9,043 nucleotides of DNA from Saprospiraceae bacterium (GTDB taxonomy: Bacteria; Bacteroidota; Bacteroidia; Chitinophagales; Saprospiraceae): assembly GCA_027009605.1 (NCBI GenBank), contig JALVCY010000477.1, positions 1 to 9,043 of the forward strand, given 5' to 3'. Shown here in pieces: positions 1 through 6,398 of the stretch. How positions within the stretch are numbered: the first letter of the stretch is position 1; every line of letters starts with the position of its first letter. The notes below the pieces were generated by a model. The model was not told the origin of the DNA and did not search any database. It saw only the letters and a list, made by a program, of their open reading frames with translations. Position numbers and translations under genes: made by a program.

Positions 1-394
1 GGATATGGTGTTGGTGGGTAGCGACCGGACGACTCGTACCGGAGATGTGGCCAATAAAATCGGCACTTATCTCAAGGCTTTGGCCGCCAAAGACAACGGT
101 GTCCCGTTTTATGTCGCTCTGCCGGTTTCGACGATAGATTGGACGATTGAAGACGGGGTGCAGGAGATTCCTATCGAAAAGAGAAGCGCAGACGAAGTCA
201 ATTTTATCCAAGGCCTTTATGAAGAAAAAGTAGTTCAAGTGCGGTTGACCCCGGAAGCAAGCCCGGCATCAAATTATGCATTTGACGTGACGCCGGCTCG
301 ATTGGTGACCGGTCTAATCACCGAAAAAGGGGTTTGTGCGGCGTCAAAAGAAGGAATTTCCGGGCTTTATGCGGCTGAATTGGACAAAAAGTAG
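1..394 (+). CDS. mtnA: Methylthioribose-1-phosphate isomerase, C-terminal part (5' end outside window)
   Basis: This enzyme converts 5-methylthioribose-1-phosphate to 5-methylthioribulose-1-phosphate in the cytosolic methionine salvage pathway. Only about the last 130 residues are present; the family is usually about 340-370 residues. The frame is open to the window edge (first whole codon at base 2), so the ATG at base 5 is internal and not the start. Visible family motifs are DMVLVGSDR at the very beginning, matching the family's VGADR segment, whose Asp is a catalytic residue in characterised members, followed by TGDVANKIGTY, a VPFYVALPVSTID segment and, near the end, AFDVTPARLVTGLITEKGV. 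These together are characteristic of MtnA rather than its eIF2B-alpha or ribose-1,5-bisphosphate isomerase relatives. It ends in TAG. A 92-bp gap separates it from the next gene on the same strand, and no methionine-salvage neighbour is visible. Confidence 0.93.
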   Translation, partial: DMVLVGSDRTTRTGDVANKIGTYLKALAAKDNGVPFYVALPVSTIDWTIEDGVQEIPIEKRSADEVNFIQGLYEEKVVQVRLTPEASPASNYAFDVTPARLVTGLITEKGVCAASKEGISGLYAAELDKK

Positions 395-486
395 TAATAT
401 TGTGACCGCTTAAGCGTTAATTACGCAGGTACAAAATAACAATCCGAAATGCCGCAGCGGTAGGACAAGACAGCGAATTATCACCG

Positions 487-1701
487 ATGAGAATACTCCA
501 ATTGTGCAAAAAATTTCCTTATCCATTAAATGATGGCGAGTCTATCGCTGTTACTTTTTTGGCCAAAGCCTTGCGGGATTTGGGGCACGAGGTCACACTT
601 TTGTCGATGAATACCAAGAAGCATTTCTTTGATTTGGAGCAATTGCCGGCCGAATTTGACCATTATGAGCGGATTGAGACGTCTTATCTTGATAATTCAG
701 TCAATTATCTCAATATTTTTTCCAATCTCTTTACCACTAAAAGCTTCCATGTTTACCGGTTTATTACCGAGGACTTTCGTCAAAAATTAATTGGACTCTT
801 GACGCAAGGTGATTATGATTTAGTGCTTTTGGAAACCATCATTTTGGCACCTTATATTGAGGTGATTCGAGGTCATTCTAAAGCCTTGGTGGCAATGCGT
901 GCACATAATGTGGAACACGAAATTTGGGCGCATATTGCCGCAAATTCTAAGTCTTTGCCCAAAAAAATTGTGCTTAATCAGGCTTCGTCCCGATTGAAAA
1001 AATTTGAATTGAGCGTGATGAATAAGGTGGATTTATTTGTCGCTATTGCGGAGTCTGATTTGGTCAAGTTTAGAGCTTTTGGCTTGAAAAAGCAGAGTGT
1101 GGTTGTACCTATTGGTTTAGATGAAAAGTTATATATTCCTGATTATCAATCATTTAGGCGGCCTTTGTCCTTGTCTTTTATCGGGTCTTTGGATTGGATG
1201 CCCAACGTGGAGGGCTTGAATTGGTTTTTGGAGACGGCTTGGCCGGCAGTGCATCGAGGCTTTGGTGATTTGACGTTTCATGTGGCCGGGAAAAAGACGC
1301 CTACATCTTTATTGAATTTGCGGATACCCAATGTCACTTTTTATGGGGAAGTACCGGATGCACCGGCGTTTATCAATGAACATTCTGTGATGATTGTGCC
1401 CCTGCTTTCAGGAAGTGGGATTCGGGCCAAAATTATTGAGGGTATGATGCTTGGCAAGGTGGTTATTACGACTCGATTGGGATTGGAGGGTATTTTTGCG
1501 ACGCATCAGGAGAATATCCTAATCGCTGATACACCCGATGAATTTGTGGAAGCGATTCGTTTTTGTCATAGTCATCCGGAAAAGTTGATTAAGATAGGGC
1601 AGAGTGCCCGGACTTTTGCGCTGAAACATTTTAGTAATTTGGCTATCGGACAAGTGCTGGTGGATGGGGTGGAAGATGCGGTTGGGGCGGTGGCCGGGTG
1701 A
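487..1701 (+). CDS. Glycosyltransferase, GT-B fold (group 1 / GT4-like)
   Basis: The 404-residue protein is a probable cytosolic or membrane-associated sugar transferase for a polysaccharide or glycolipid; donor and acceptor cannot be read from sequence. The N-terminal Rossmann half starts MRILQLCKKFPYP, with a glycine-containing DGES loop (about residues 16-19) and an AKALRDLGHEVTLLS segment (26-40), typical of GT4-type acceptor domains. The linker PIGLD (208-212) leads into the C-terminal donor domain: FIGSLDWMPN (231-240), FHVAGKK (264-270), and VPLLSGSGIRAKIIEGM (304-320), the region where retaining GT-B enzymes bind the nucleotide-sugar phosphates (R313, K315, E318). Length is normal for the family. 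The start is the first ATG that gives the canonical beta-strand; no clear Shine-Dalgarno lies upstream. It has no polysaccharide-cluster neighbours here and converges with mnmH. Confidence 0.88.
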   Translation: MRILQLCKKFPYPLNDGESIAVTFLAKALRDLGHEVTLLSMNTKKHFFDLEQLPAEFDHYERIETSYLDNSVNYLNIFSNLFTTKSFHVYRFITEDFRQKLIGLLTQGDYDLVLLETIILAPYIEVIRGHSKALVAMRAHNVEHEIWAHIAANSKSLPKKIVLNQASSRLKKFELSVMNKVDLFVAIAESDLVKFRAFGLKKQSVVVPIGLDEKLYIPDYQSFRRPLSLSFIGSLDWMPNVEGLNWFLETAWPAVHRGFGDLTFHVAGKKTPTSLLNLRIPNVTFYGEVPDAPAFINEHSVMIVPLLSGSGIRAKIIEGMMLGKVVITTRLGLEGIFATHQENILIADTPDEFVEAIRFCHSHPEKLIKIGQSARTFALKHFSNLAIGQVLVDGVEDAVGAVAG

Positions 1702-1724
1702 ATCCTTTTTTGCTTGTTTTTTTT

Positions 1725-1790
1725 CGCAGATGTACGCAGATTTGGTTTCCGCAGATTTTCGCAGATTTTTTCCCGCAGATATGCGCAGAT
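1725..1790. repeat. CGCAGAT repeat: three doublets with 10-bp internal spacing
   Basis: Six copies of CGCAGAT start at 1725, 1735, 1750, 1760, 1774 and 1784. They form three doublets, each with copies exactly 10 bp apart, and the doublets recur at 25 and 24 bp. The tract lies just after the stop codon of the glycosyltransferase gene. Similar CGCAGAT clusters are, from memory, common between genes in some Bacteroidota genomes. The role is unknown. Confidence 0.8.
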
Positions 1791-1803
1791 TTCTTTCTTG
1801 GGA

Positions 1804-1935
1804 ACTCTCACCACTCACCACTCACTACTCACCACTCACTACTCACCACTCACCACTCACCACTCACTACTCACCACTCACTACTCACCACTCACTACTC
1901 ACTACTCACTACTCATCTCTCACTACTCACTACTA
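1804..1935. repeat. Heptamer tandem repeat (ACTCACC / ACTCACT)
   Basis: About 18 tandem 7-bp units run through this stretch. Fifteen units between 1811 and 1915 are exact copies of CCACTCA or CTACTCA, differing only at one position (C or T). The last units are slightly degenerate (TCTCTCA, then CTACTCA), and the final partial unit contains the stop codon of mnmH on the opposite strand. The array lies between two convergent genes. All forward frames stay open (they encode Ser/Pro/Leu/Thr/His-rich strings), but this follows from the repeat and is not evidence of a gene. Confidence 0.95.
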
Positions 1936-2946
1936 TACTTTCAACAAGCGATCAGCGATCCGATCCGCGTCAAAAAAATCAAAGTCAAACATCTGAATAT
2001 TCGGCGTGGGATTATTCTCAAAGCTGTAAGTATAGGCCTTGTCATAGTAGAAAAGGGCGATATCGGCGGCGGTCTTGTAGTCCCCTTTTTGTAGGGCTTC
2101 GAGTGCTAGTTTTAGATTTTGACCACCTAGTTTCTTTTTGATTCTTTCGAATGCGGCTTGTAGGATGGCGGGGTCTTTGCCCGTGTACATTTGAGTTAGG
2201 ATTTGGAGGCGCTCTTCTTTGGGGATGGAAATCTGGTAGAGTGGTGCCTTTTGCATTTGTTTCCAGAAGCCTTCGGGGATATAGACCGTGCCTATTCCGC
2301 GGCTTTCGTTTTCGACCCAGATGGTTTGTTTGGGGTCAAGTTGAAGGATGTTTTCGAAGAGTAAGTTTTCGAAGAATTCGGTACTGGGTTGGGGCTCTTC
2401 CCCGATGGCTCCGAAGGACGAGCCTTTGTGATTGGCAAGACCTTCTAAATCAATTATTTGTGCGCCTTTATTTTGTAGGGCGTGGAGGATTAGTGTTTTG
2501 CCGGAACCGGTTTTGCCGCCTAGAATTTTTAGATTGAGCTTCCTTTCGGAAAAAGTTTTGTGGAGGAGTCGCCGATAAGCTTTGTAACCGCCTTCTAGTA
2601 CATTGGGGCGCAAGCCGGCAGTTTCAAAAAGCCAAGCCATACTGCCACTCCGCATACCACCCCGCCAACAATGGAGCATGATTTCTTTGTCCACAGCTAG
2701 TTTTTTGGCTCTTTTTACAAATCCGGCTAGCTTGGGGCCGACAAATTCTAAGCCCTTCTCTACGGCTTTGTCTTTGCCCTGCTTTTTGTACAAGGTGCCG
2801 ATGACCACCCGCTCTTCGTTGGAGAAAAGGGGGAGATTGATGGCGCCTGGAATGTGTGCATGTTCGTATTCCGCCGGTGTTCTGACGTCCAGCAAGGGGA
2901 GTTTGTTTTTTTGCGCAAGCAGCTGAGAAGGGGTTAGTTTTTTCAT
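1933..2946 (-). CDS. mnmH: tRNA 2-selenouridine synthase (rhodanese + P-loop)
   Basis: MnmH (SelU, YbbB) converts 2-thiouridine to 2-selenouridine at wobble position 34 of certain tRNAs, through a geranylated intermediate. The 337-residue protein has the family's two domains. The N-terminal rhodanese domain (about 1-130) shows LLDVRTPAEYEHAHIPGAINLP (18-39) and the active-site loop HCWRGGMRSGS, with the catalytic cysteine at C93. The C-terminal P-loop domain has a Walker A motif GGKTGSGKT (143-151). Length fits the family (about 340-370). The ATG at 2946 starts MKKLTPSQLL directly before the rhodanese fold. No selenophosphate synthase gene lies in the window. It is monocistronic as far as can be seen: 349 bp separate it from the transaldolase gene upstream on the same strand, and its stop codon lies inside the edge of the heptamer repeat. 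Confidence 0.93.
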   Translation of the reverse strand: MKKLTPSQLLAQKNKLPLLDVRTPAEYEHAHIPGAINLPLFSNEERVVIGTLYKKQGKDKAVEKGLEFVGPKLAGFVKRAKKLAVDKEIMLHCWRGGMRSGSMAWLFETAGLRPNVLEGGYKAYRRLLHKTFSERKLNLKILGGKTGSGKTLILHALQNKGAQIIDLEGLANHKGSSFGAIGEEPQPSTEFFENLLFENILQLDPKQTIWVENESRGIGTVYIPEGFWKQMQKAPLYQISIPKEERLQILTQMYTGKDPAILQAAFERIKKKLGGQNLKLALEALQKGDYKTAADIALFYYDKAYTYSFENNPTPNIQMFDFDFFDADRIADRLLKV

Positions 2947-3295
2947 GTTGTTGGTAGCTAATATTTTTTGGTTTTTCTTTGTAACTGTTTAGGTGCTCCT
3001 ATTTTAAGGCAAAATATAGGCATTTTTTGTGTGTGTTGACGTGGGGATGCACGGCCGCATCCCTTCGTCCTTACGGGGGGCAAATTTGACCCCGCCGGCA
3101 GGTGATATACACGGCATACACCCACGACCTGCGCCTACCACTAGGGCATCCATGTGCGAAGCGTAGGCACAGACTGTGACAGACATCAGCGAAATGCACT
3201 TTCGACCGAGTGCTAAGACCTAATTTTCATGGCTCTTCAGCCAATACTTGTTAGTTTTGCCGGAAGGTCATTTTGGCGAAAGCCGGCCAACCCAT
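2947..3295. other. Gene-free region with short inverted repeats (mnmH to transaldolase)
   Basis: No credible gene is seen in these 349 bp. The centre (about 3040-3190) is GC-richer than its flanks and carries small inverted repeats: GATGC/GCATC at 3047-3062, a near-palindrome around CAAATTTG (3077-3093, GGGG and CCCC arms) and CAGGT/ACCTG at 3099-3131. The composition break and clustering suggest an interspersed intergenic repeat element rather than unique sequence, but a second copy is not present in this window. The 60 bp next to mnmH are AT-rich and should hold its promoter, though no full TTTG/TAnnTTTG pair is evident. Confidence 0.5.
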
Positions 3296-3958
3296 TTACT
3301 TTTTGCGTTTTGCTTTTTTGTGATCCGCTAAGAATTTTTCTAAGCCGATATCGGTTAACGGGTGCTTCAAAAGGCCTAGGATTGGATTCAACGGGCTGGT
3401 GATGACATCTGCTCCGGAACGAGCCGCATCCACAATGTGATTACTATTGCGAATGGAGGCAGCCAAAATCAAAGTTTCATACATCTGAATGGCATAAATC
3501 TCCGCAATATCCCGAATCAATCCAATTCCATCCCAAGTAATGTCATCAATCCGCCCAATGAAAGGACTTAGATAAGTCGCACCCGCTTTGGCAGCTAAAA
3601 TCGCTTGACCGGGAGAGAAAACTAAGGTGCAATTAGTCCGTATGCCTAGTTCTGAAAAGGTGCTGATGGCCTTGATTCCGTCCTTTATCATGGGGATTTT
3701 GACGACGATATTAGGGGCAATTTTGGCAAGCTGCTTACCTTCTTTGACCATGCCGGCATAATTGGTGGAAATCACTTCTGCACTGACATCGCCGTCGGTG
3801 ATGGCGCATATTTTTTCGTAATGGGCTTGGATGTTGCGTACACCGGTGATGCCTTCCTTGGCCATAAGAGATGGGTTGGTGGTGACTCCATCTAAAATAC
3901 CTAATGCTTTGGCTTCCTTAATGTCTTCCAAGTTGGCCGTATCGATAAAAAATTTCAT
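3296..3958 (-). CDS. Transaldolase, small TalC/FSA-type
   Basis: The 220-residue protein belongs to the small transaldolase / fructose-6-phosphate aldolase family of the pentose phosphate pathway, a cytosolic TIM barrel. The ATG at 3958 gives MKFFIDTANLEDI, the canonical beginning of the family; an upstream in-frame ATG at 4111 would add 51 residues unlike any family member and is rejected. Motifs: TTNPSL (26-31), Schiff-base lysine K87 in VVKIP (85-89), GIRTNCTLVFS (105-115), SPFIGRIDDI (131-140), ASIRN (167-171) and SPLNPI (188-193). E61 (in SAEV) stands where E. coli FSA has Gln59, and F133 where FSA has Tyr131. Both are the transaldolase-type residues, so sedoheptulose-7-phosphate/glyceraldehyde-3-phosphate transaldolase activity is favoured. 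A phylum-type -7 box lies 27 bp upstream. Confidence 0.93.
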   Translation of the reverse strand: MKFFIDTANLEDIKEAKALGILDGVTTNPSLMAKEGITGVRNIQAHYEKICAITDGDVSAEVISTNYAGMVKEGKQLAKIAPNIVVKIPMIKDGIKAISTFSELGIRTNCTLVFSPGQAILAAKAGATYLSPFIGRIDDITWDGIGLIRDIAEIYAIQMYETLILAASIRNSNHIVDAARSGADVITSPLNPILGLLKHPLTDIGLEKFLADHKKAKRKK

Positions 3959-3984
3959 ATTTTGAGTTTTTTTTGAATGATGGG

Positions 3985-3992
3985 CAAAGCTA
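3985..3992 (-). promoter_or_regulatory. Candidate -7 promoter box for the transaldolase gene
   Basis: Read on the minus strand the sequence is TAGCTTTG, an exact match to the Bacteroidota housekeeping -7 form TAnnTTTG. It lies 26 bp upstream of the chosen ATG, implying a short leader of about 20 nt. The expected TTTG near -33 is only partly matched (ATTC/TTCA at the right spacing). Its position also supports the ATG at 3958, because the longer reading frame would begin upstream of this promoter. Confidence 0.45.
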
Positions 3993-4030
3993 CGGAAAAT
4001 TCTGTTTAGTTGAATCGCTGCGCTACTCAC

Positions 4031-4289
4031 TGGATCGCTAAGCTCGCAGCCTTTGGAGACGAAGTCGACAAAGAAGGCGGAGCACCGATAGTGATGCGGT
4101 GGGTGAGCCAAACCGTTTGCACAAAAACCAAGAAAAAGACACTACATTTGCCTAGCTATACGTATGAATCTGGAATTTTGCGAAAAAGTTTGGCAGAAGG
4201 TAGTGGATGCTCTAATCTTCAGTGCGCAATTCTTGGCTCACCTGCCGATTCCTATCGGTATTCCGCTGCGCTCCAAGCTTAGCGATCCA
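4031..4289. repeat. MITE-like segment bounded by 14-bp inverted repeats
   Basis: TGGATCGCTAAGCT at 4031-4044 is the exact reverse complement of AGCTTAGCGATCCA at 4276-4289. The enclosed 231 bp have no gene. CGCTGCGCT occurs in direct orientation just outside the left arm (4016-4024) and just inside the right arm (4264-4272). No clear target-site duplication is visible, so calling this a mobile element is a guess; two pieces of a dispersed repeat in opposite orientation would look the same. Confidence 0.4.
4177..4238. repeat. 62-bp direct repeat, copy 1
   Basis: This stretch matches 4290-4351 base for base over most of its length with no gaps (offset 113 bp). The first 33 bp, from TTTGCGAAAAAG to GGTAGTGGATG, are identical, and differences cluster around 4210-4216. 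The repeat has no gene of its own. Confidence 0.9.
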
Positions 4290-4351
4290 TTTGCGAAAAA
4301 GTTTGGCAGAAGGTAGTGGATGTCTTTTTCTTCAGTGCCCAATTCTTGGCT
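4290..4351. repeat. 62-bp direct repeat, copy 2
   Basis: Second copy of the repeat at 4177-4238. Its left boundary abuts exactly the outer end of the 14-bp inverted repeat at 4276-4289, whereas copy 1 lies inside the inverted-repeat pair. This suggests that one event, insertion or duplication, created both arrangements. Confidence 0.9.
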
Positions 4352-4386
4352 TTTATTGAGGAATCTGCTCTTTCTAGGAACTCTCT

Positions 4387-4474
4387 CCCCAAAATATTTA
4401 AAGGCCATAAAATCCCCTTTCTGCAAAGGGGATTTTTGGGGATTTTATGATGAAAGTCTTTAAATATTTTGGGG
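4387..4474. repeat. Large nested palindrome / stem-loop
   Basis: The outer arms CCCCAAAATATTTAAAG (4387-4403) and CTTTAAATATTTTGGGG (4458-4474) pair perfectly over 17 bp. Inside, CATAAAATCCCC (4406-4417) pairs perfectly with GGGGATTTTATG (4438-4449). The same AAATCCCC block can instead pair with the nearer AAAGGGGATTT (4425-4435), making a tight hairpin with a CTGC loop followed by five T. Thus one left arm has two competing partners. It could act as a bidirectional terminator or be a palindromic repeat or MITE. It lies more than 260 bp from the nearest gene's 3' end. Confidence 0.85.
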
Positions 4475-4495
4475 ATTCGGGGCAAGAACTATAAC

Positions 4496-4601
4496 GGGGA
4501 CTATCCCATACATCTCCACTCTTCATTCTGCAATCTTAACTCTTAATTCCGGTTAGGGGGGCAGGATTGAAGAGTTAACCCAAGTTCCATCTATAGTCCC
4601 C
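4496..4601. repeat. Nested inverted repeat (9-bp outer and 9-bp inner arms)
   Basis: GGGGACTAT (4496-4504) is the reverse complement of ATAGTCCCC (4593-4601), and between them TTAACTCTT (4536-4544) is the reverse complement of AAGAGTTAA (4570-4578). The two pairs nest properly. The arms are short and widely spaced, so a functional structure is uncertain. Confidence 0.45.
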
Positions 4602-4639
4602 AAATAATGTAATATTGATAAGTAGAATCCAATTCTTAT

Positions 4640-4671
4640 AATCCTCCACGTAGTGAAACGCAACGAGGATT
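4640..4671. other. Short hairpin downstream of the anti-sigma gene
   Basis: AATCCTC (4640-4646) pairs with GAGGATT (4665-4671) across an 18-nt loop. It lies 66 bp past the stop codon of the minus-strand anti-sigma gene. It lacks a following U-run on that strand, so it is a poor intrinsic terminator, but no better one is seen for the operon. Confidence 0.3.
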
Positions 4672-4736
4672 AAGTGCAATGTTCCGGCCCAATTGCTATC
4701 GATGCTATTCTACACTCCGAGCTTGGCGATTCACCA

Positions 4737-6398
4737 TCAAAACTGAATACTTAGACTACCCCCAAGCCCAAGTTCTTGAATATCAGCGGTTTGTCCCTTG
4801 TACCCGGTCCATTTGGGTTCTAAGCAAAGGATGGTTTTGTCTGTCAGTTGGAAGCCCAATATGGGACTCACCCGCCATCCCATCTGGAAGGAATTCAATG
4901 GGGCAAAGGCATCGGCTTGGGTGAAGGCGGTGATGGTTTGCTCCGGATTAAAAGTCTTTCCTTTTTGCGATTTTGTAAAATTGAAAATGGCGCCCAGCTT
5001 GGCTCCTAGTATCCAGTGTTTTAGGTGGCTTTGGTAGCCGATTTCGAGTGGTATCCGGTAAGTTTTGTATTGGTTGTTCCAGACGGTTTGGATTATGGAA
5101 GACCTGACTTGGCTGCCGTAGGTGACGCCGATGATGTCGCCATTTTGATTAAGGAGGACTTCTTGCAATACGCTGTCCTGAGTCCATGTTTTCTCTTGCG
5201 TAAAATCTATTTTGGACCAAAGTGTATGGTATTCCACTCCGCTACTCAAGATAAATTTATCCTTCCAAATCATACCTACCTGAAGACCGTAGGACGTGCC
5301 CCAAGTCCCTTTTTCGTGCTTGTTTCTGAGTTTGGCCGCTTCATCTTTGGAGTTAAAGTTCAAGAAGCTTTTGTTGGTACCGGCCAATAGACTCATTGTC
5401 CAATGCAGGTTTTTTACCTTTGCGGGTTTGATGGCAGGCAACAGGTCTGCTCCTTGCGTCAAAGAATCTATGCCGGCCATCTCATTAGTTAAGCTGTCGT
5501 TGACTTCGGCCGGACTTTGGTCAGTGTAATCGGTCAATGAATGGCCTAGGTCTGTCTCTGTCAAAGGGCTTTTTTTCGATTCGACAGGCGTGGCTTTTGA
5601 ATCCTTTGATGCTACAGCGATGGAAGAATCGGTCTCTTGTTTTGGAGGGTGGATTGTCTCTGTTGGCCGGTTTTGTTGGTTGACTTGGGTTGTATTTTGG
5701 CTATCCTTAGCAGGTGTAAGTGATGACTTTGTTTTGCCTTGTGTTGGTTCTTTTATTGGTGCTGCATCTATTGTTGACTCCGGTGATTTTTGGGCATTGT
5801 CGGCAACCACTAGGCGGTTGTTATTTTTGATATTGCCTTCTTTCTTTTGGTCGGTTGGTGTTATTGGTTTTGAATTTTTATTTTTAATATTACTCTTGCG
5901 AGAAAAATGATTTTCTTTGGGTGTAGCTTGGTTGTGATTGTTGTTTGCAGGGATTGGTTGGGCATCGGAAAGACGCTTTAGAGTTGTATTGTTCGTAGCG
6001 TTTGTTTCGCTTGAAAGGGTGTTAGGTGAAGGGATGACACCATTAGAAGCATCCTGTTTGGAAGTGTTTATTTTTTCTTCCTTTATAGTTTTGTTAGGTG
6101 TAACCTGTTGATTATTAGTGGGTTGTGTGTTGTTTTGTTTTTCAGTAACATTCGTTTTTGTCGCAAGACGCTGCGTGCTGTCTGATTGAGCAAGGTACGA
6201 CCAACCTAGCCCAACAAGCAAAAGCAAAGCCAATCCAAACCCCAAATATTTAAAGAGTGGGCTTTTCCCTTTGGGCGGAGTTGTCTTCCCATCCAAATCA
6301 TCCACGATAGCATCCCACAAGCCATCAACATCGAAATCAGAATTATCCATTTTTTGATTCTTAAATCGTTTTTTATATTCGTTTTCCATGTTTTTCAT
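4737..6398 (-). CDS. Dual-membrane-spanning anti-sigma-like protein with C-terminal OM beta-barrel
   Basis: The 553-residue product has four visible parts. Residues 1-48 are hydrophilic and cytosolic, with an acidic VDGLWDAIVDDLD patch (24-36) as the likely sigma-binding site. A basic KGKSPLFK stretch is followed by one hydrophobic helix (about 51-69), oriented N-in by the positive-inside rule and acting as an uncleaved signal anchor. Residues 70-328 are low-complexity, rich in N, T, K, Q, S and P, and without Cys or a recognisable fold. Residues 330-553 show eight alternating amphipathic strands, including YRIPLEIGY (447-455), and end in a terminal phenylalanine (SIQF), as outer-membrane barrels do. 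The start overlaps the sigma factor stop (ATGA), implying translational coupling; a second ATG at 6389 is possible. This architecture was reported for Dma anti-sigma factors of Bacteroides thetaiotaomicron (recalled). Anti-sigma function here is inferred. Confidence 0.8.
   Translation of the reverse strand: MKNMENEYKKRFKNQKMDNSDFDVDGLWDAIVDDLDGKTTPPKGKSPLFKYLGFGLALLLLVGLGWSYLAQSDSTQRLATKTNVTEKQNNTQPTNNQQVTPNKTIKEEKINTSKQDASNGVIPSPNTLSSETNATNNTTLKRLSDAQPIPANNNHNQATPKENHFSRKSNIKNKNSKPITPTDQKKEGNIKNNNRLVVADNAQKSPESTIDAAPIKEPTQGKTKSSLTPAKDSQNTTQVNQQNRPTETIHPPKQETDSSIAVASKDSKATPVESKKSPLTETDLGHSLTDYTDQSPAEVNDSLTNEMAGIDSLTQGADLLPAIKPAKVKNLHWTMSLLAGTNKSFLNFNSKDEAAKLRNKHEKGTWGTSYGLQVGMIWKDKFILSSGVEYHTLWSKIDFTQEKTWTQDSVLQEVLLNQNGDIIGVTYGSQVRSSIIQTVWNNQYKTYRIPLEIGYQSHLKHWILGAKLGAIFNFTKSQKGKTFNPEQTITAFTQADAFAPLNSFQMGWRVSPILGFQLTDKTILCLEPKWTGYKGQTADIQELGLGGSLSIQF

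Larger units (their letters stand above)
3993..4736. repeat. Gene-free repeat-rich region between transaldolase and anti-sigma genes
   Basis: No supported gene lies in about 745 bp. The stretch is a mosaic: a 14-bp inverted pair (4031-4044 and 4276-4289), a 62-bp direct repeat (4177-4238 and 4290-4351), a large nested palindrome (4387-4474), a weaker nested stem (4496-4601) and a 7-bp hairpin (4640-4646 with 4665-4671). AGCTTGGCGATTCA at 4720-4733 matches the 14-bp inverted-repeat end at 12 of 14 positions, so a third degenerate copy adjoins the 3' end of the anti-sigma gene. Short open frames on both strands match no protein I recognise. It looks like accumulated intergenic mobile or repeat elements. 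Confidence 0.7.

Noticed and set aside
5..394. mtnA fragment read as a complete small gene from the ATG at base 5
   Set aside because: The frame continues to the window edge and the Met is an internal residue of the conserved DxVxVGxDR segment.
407..416. CGCTTAAGCG palindrome after mtnA as a terminator
   Set aside because: It has no loop and no following T-run; it may be chance.
1664..2141. Forward open frames rich in Ser, Pro, Leu, Thr and His
   Set aside because: They are translations of the CGCAGAT and heptamer repeats that continue antisense into mnmH; the heptamer keeps all frames open by chance.
3004..3186. 60-residue minus-strand open frame
   Set aside because: It lies wholly in the GC-rich intergenic repeat-like segment and has no recognisable domain or start signal.
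3959..4111. N-terminal extension of the transaldolase to an ATG at 4111
   Set aside because: MKFFIDTANL is the normal family start, the extra 51 residues look like translated intergenic DNA, and a promoter box falls inside the extension.
4010..4485. Small open frames on both strands in the repeat-rich gap
   Set aside because: They span the direct and inverted repeats, change character between repeat copies and match no family I recognise.
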